A stretch of DNA of 5,908 nt from an uncultured Eubacteriales bacterium. Lineage in GTDB: Bacteria; Bacillota; Clostridia; Christensenellales; QAND01. Both the position numbers and the translations under genes were made by a program. The stretch is from positions 1-5,908 of the forward strand of contig UREB01000113.1 of assembly GCA_900546685.1 (NCBI GenBank), written 5' to 3'. Below, one piece after another: positions 5,408 through 5,908 of the stretch (its first letter is position 1; the number at the start of each line of letters is the position of its first letter). Below the pieces are notes generated by a model. The model saw only the letters and a list, made by a program, of their open reading frames with translations, ran no database searches and had not been told where the DNA came from.

Positions 5408-5908
5408 CTATACTTCTTTGGGCTTTTCAATCACTTCATCCTTTTCATTGATCTCAAAGGTAGGCGTTTGTCGCCCTTCCTCCTGGTAGGCTTGGATTAG
5501 GCCGCGCGCCGTATCACCTTTCATCCATTCCAAAAAAGCGTCGTCCGGGCTTTGCTCGCCCTCCTTTTCGCTGGGCTTTGCCAGTAGGTAATACTGATCT
5601 ACCATGCCCACCAGCCGCTGATTGAGCACTTCTAGTTCCGGCGTCTCGGCACCATATAGGGCCCAGTTTTCCCTGCTCACAAACGCATACCCCTTTTTCT
5701 CCTGCGCTGTTTGCAGCATTTGCTGCCCGTCATCCGCCGCTTCTACATACCAATCGCCCACCGTGAGGCCTGCTTGCTGCAAAAGCCCGTTGATCTTGGT
5801 TTGCAGCTCGGTGCCGCTGGCTGGGTGCACAAAGGGCTGCTCCAGCAAGCTGAGGTGTTTTAATACATCCTGGGCCTTGTACTTGCCAAGATGCTTTACC
5901 CGCGCCGG
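5408..5908 (-). CDS. TupA-like oxyanion ABC substrate-binding protein (N-terminus outside window)
   Basis: The C-terminal 166 residues of an extracytoplasmic binding protein; the frame is open to the right edge, so the start is outside. The pattern FVHPASGTELQTKI, then an LLQQAGL helix, DWYVEA, a TAQEKKGYAFVSRENW stretch and a final FLEWMKGDTARGLIQAY helix follows the order seen in tungstate-binding TupA proteins (FVSRGDDSGTH, WYIES, EKGAYTLTDRGTW, and a C-terminal SPEGQKLI helix). In TupA-type transporters the protein delivers tungstate to a TupB permease and TupC ATPase. Here the DDSGT anion-binding segment reads ASGT and the TDRGTW segment reads VSRENW, so the ligand is uncertain. A charged tail of about 15 residues (EINEKDEVIEKPKEV) ends the protein. 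A TTG at 5848 is an internal codon, not the start. The genes for permease and ATPase are not seen: the next gene downstream is a beta-lactamase. Confidence 0.72.
   Translation of the reverse strand, partial: PARVKHLGKYKAQDVLKHLSLLEQPFVHPASGTELQTKINGLLQQAGLTVGDWYVEAADDGQQMLQTAQEKKGYAFVSRENWALYGAETPELEVLNQRLVGMVDQYYLLAKPSEKEGEQSPDDAFLEWMKGDTARGLIQAYQEEGRQTPTFEINEKDEVIEKPKEV

Noticed and set aside
5228..5500. 90-codon plus-strand frame spanning the beta-lactamase start and the end of the tupA-like gene
   Set aside because: It overlaps two well-supported minus-strand genes and the hairpin between them, and has no ribosome binding site.
5846..5848. TTG as the start of the TupA-like gene
   Set aside because: The frame continues open for 20 more codons to the window edge with sequence fitting the family, so this is an internal leucine.

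Overview
The window looks like a chromosomal segment from an anaerobic, gut-type Firmicute (class Clostridia). The evidence is the Gram-positive style Shine-Dalgarno sites (AAGGGGAG, GGGGAGGAG), a fairly GC-rich coding style, a GLUG/YDG-type surface protein, and a class D beta-lactamase built as a lipoprotein, a format known from clostridia and bacilli. I cannot name the species.

Layout from left to right. (1) 1-967, minus strand: most of metN, the ATPase of the MetNIQ methionine importer, cut by the left edge near its C-terminus; metI and metQ would be expected to the left. (2) 968-1230: a divergent intergenic region. It holds a good sigma-A type promoter for the rightward gene, several inverted repeats and the metN ribosome binding site. 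I see no SAM riboswitch in it. (3) 1231-4320, plus strand: a 1029-residue secreted, membrane-anchored surface protein with about ten GLUG repeats, a chitobiase C-terminal-like beta domain, two YDG repeats and a C-terminal transmembrane anchor. (4) 4354-4386: a strong intrinsic terminator between the two convergent genes. (5) 4404-5315, minus: a class D (OXA/CDD-like) serine beta-lactamase lipoprotein with every family motif present. (6) 5316-5407: a short gap containing a terminator-like hairpin and a very strong ribosome binding site. (7) 5408-5908, minus: the C-terminal part of a TupA-like oxyanion (tungstate-type) ABC substrate-binding protein, cut by the right edge.

The rightward surface protein is a single-gene transcription unit between two leftward units (metN; tupA-like then beta-lactamase). 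The gene products share a theme: all act at or outside the membrane, in nutrient import, surface contact or beta-lactam defence. I see no evidence of one dedicated multi-gene system. The most notable items are the beta-lactamase, which lies behind a possible attenuator and next to no visible blaI/blaR1 genes, and the repeat-built surface protein without a sortase motif. No tRNA, rRNA, CRISPR array, insertion sequence or attachment site was recognised.
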